NCBI RefSeq assembly: GCF_008831285.2
Contig: NC_045139.1
Coordinates: 7,162,204-7,226,203 of the forward strand
Direction: 5' to 3'
Length of the DNA: 64,000 nt
Source of the DNA: Nymphaea colorata
Taxonomy: Eukaryota > Streptophyta > Magnoliopsida > Nymphaeales > Nymphaeaceae
The notes under the pieces are model-generated. The model did no database searches. It was not told where the DNA came from and worked only from the letters and a program-made list of their open reading frames with translations. The translations under genes were made by a program, and so were the position numbers. This document shows, one piece after another, positions 62,826 through 64,000 of the stretch. Each line of letters begins with the position of its first letter. Position 1 is the first letter of the stretch.

Positions 62826-64000
62826 CTGCAATATCAACCAACAAAATGAGACACTAGCAACATTTTTTAAATGGAGCACCATCTTAGCTAGAAAGAAACA
62901 TCTAAAAAGAAAAGTTGAAAAAGAAGCAAAACACTCCTCAATAAGCTTTAAACTCCAACGAAACAAGAGTTGAAAATATCTTGACTATGAAATGAAATAA
63001 ACTGCCAAATAAGATCAAAGCAACTTTACCGTTGTTTGAGATAAAAGAGAAGCAAAAAATAGAGGATACACATCTCCTCCGTGTCCTTGTCAACAAGGGA
63101 ATATTTTCTCAACTATTTAACTTAACTAATGCCCCTAATATATTATTCGTTCAATTTAGTAATTGGATAATTTTATAGCTTTAAATACAATAATTTTGTT
63201 ACTACATATTCATTTAAAATGTCTTATTATACACCAAGACCACCTCAATTTTCTACTTCCGGAGAAAATAAAGTTTTTAACATGACATTCTCTTCTCATG
63301 AAATACCTGAGAACAATGTCTCACAAAGAAACTAGCATCAAACCTAGTGAAAAAAAAAGTAAACAAATAATAATTAATACCACTACTGGATTGTAGCTCA
63401 CTTGTACAAGAAATATGTAGTCTCTTGGCAAATGAGCACTGATTTTTTACTCACCACCTATGTAGTCAAATGTACTGGACAGGCCTAGGCAGCAAACCAG
63501 ACAAAAAGGCCTAGGCACCCAATCCTATTTGACAGAAAATAGGTGGAAAAAGAGATAAAGAGACAAAAAGAGGAAAAATAATAAAGTGGGGTTTTTGAAA
63601 CTCCATCCTAACCAATATAGTAGAAGATAGACAAGCAAAAACAAAAAAAACATTTTAGAGTTAAAATAAAAGAAGGTGTATTTTTTTGTTTCGGCTGCAT
63701 AGGTGCCGCAGGCTATGTGCCTGGACCGTCACCTGGTGCCTAGGGCCACTTTTGACAACAAAGTTCACCACTGGACCTTACCATTGACGATGCATAACTT
63801 GATAGACATATTGACTAAAACATATTTGATGGAAAACTATATGTATAATACTTTGATTAAATGCCAAAATCTACCCAAAGAGCCTAAGAACTCCTAGATG
63901 CAACACTGCATCTAACAAGGATAAAAGCAACTCAAAAGACCTAGATGCCATGACAAAATCTATTAATTAGAATAACGCAATCTGCTCAATGCCCAATCAA
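62826..64000. other. Intron of the CHERP-like gene with a decayed repeat
   Basis: No exon recognised. At 63463-63758 the flanks GTCAAATGTACTGG..GGCCTAGGCAGC and, inverted, GTCAAAAGTGGCCCTAGGCACC resemble the CCTAGGC-rich ends of plant DNA elements; no target duplication was found. Confidence 0.4.

Overview
The window is nuclear DNA from a flowering plant. Its genes have many introns, with plant-type splice sites and proteins specific to or typical of plants: chloroplast thiazole synthase, the photosystem II repair factor HHL1, AT-hook/PPC proteins and pentatricopeptide proteins. Between them lie AT-rich intergenic DNA, GA/CT, TG and TA microsatellites and TIR-type DNA transposons. The thiazole synthase exon is strikingly GC-rich against its AT-rich surroundings. 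I could not assign a species. No retroelement, organellar insert, tRNA or rRNA gene was recognised.

Layout. 0.6-1.45 kb: 3' part of an AHL (AT-hook, PPC-domain) gene, + strand, whose upstream exon looks decayed. 1.9-6.4 kb: a diverged tandem duplication of about 2.5 kb period, with a nested 138-bp repeat. 9.4-11.0 kb: THI1/THI4 thiamine thiazole synthase (+). 13.4-15.1 kb: uncertain coding traces. 15.5-21.5 kb: NRPB12, the 52-aa zinc-ribbon subunit shared by nuclear RNA polymerases (+), stretched over 6 kb; its second coding intron carries a 1.03-kb hAT-type element holding a piece of a PPR gene. 23.1 kb: a small MITE. 24.9-28.8 kb: HHL1 (+). 30.6-46.4 kb: a 12-exon ABC1/UbiB atypical kinase (+), with a 3.46-kb decayed hAT transposon in one intron, a MITE in the same intron, and a GC-AG intron next to the catalytic loop. 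47.8-52.1 kb: a TPR-like protein with a C-terminal membrane anchor (+). 53.4-54.3 kb: SAM-domain protein (-). 61.6-62.8 kb: last two exons of a CHERP-like CID-domain RNA-processing protein (-), running off the right edge.

The genes do not form a pathway cluster; this is ordinary dispersed plant gene order. Three products are, or may be, plastid proteins (THI1, HHL1, possibly the TPR protein). The most unusual items are the gene-fragment-bearing hAT element, a compact run of four hairpins enclosed by a fifth stem at 49.72-49.87 kb, the tandem duplication at the left end, and CU/GA tracts placed just inside several introns. I found no convincing new multi-gene system.
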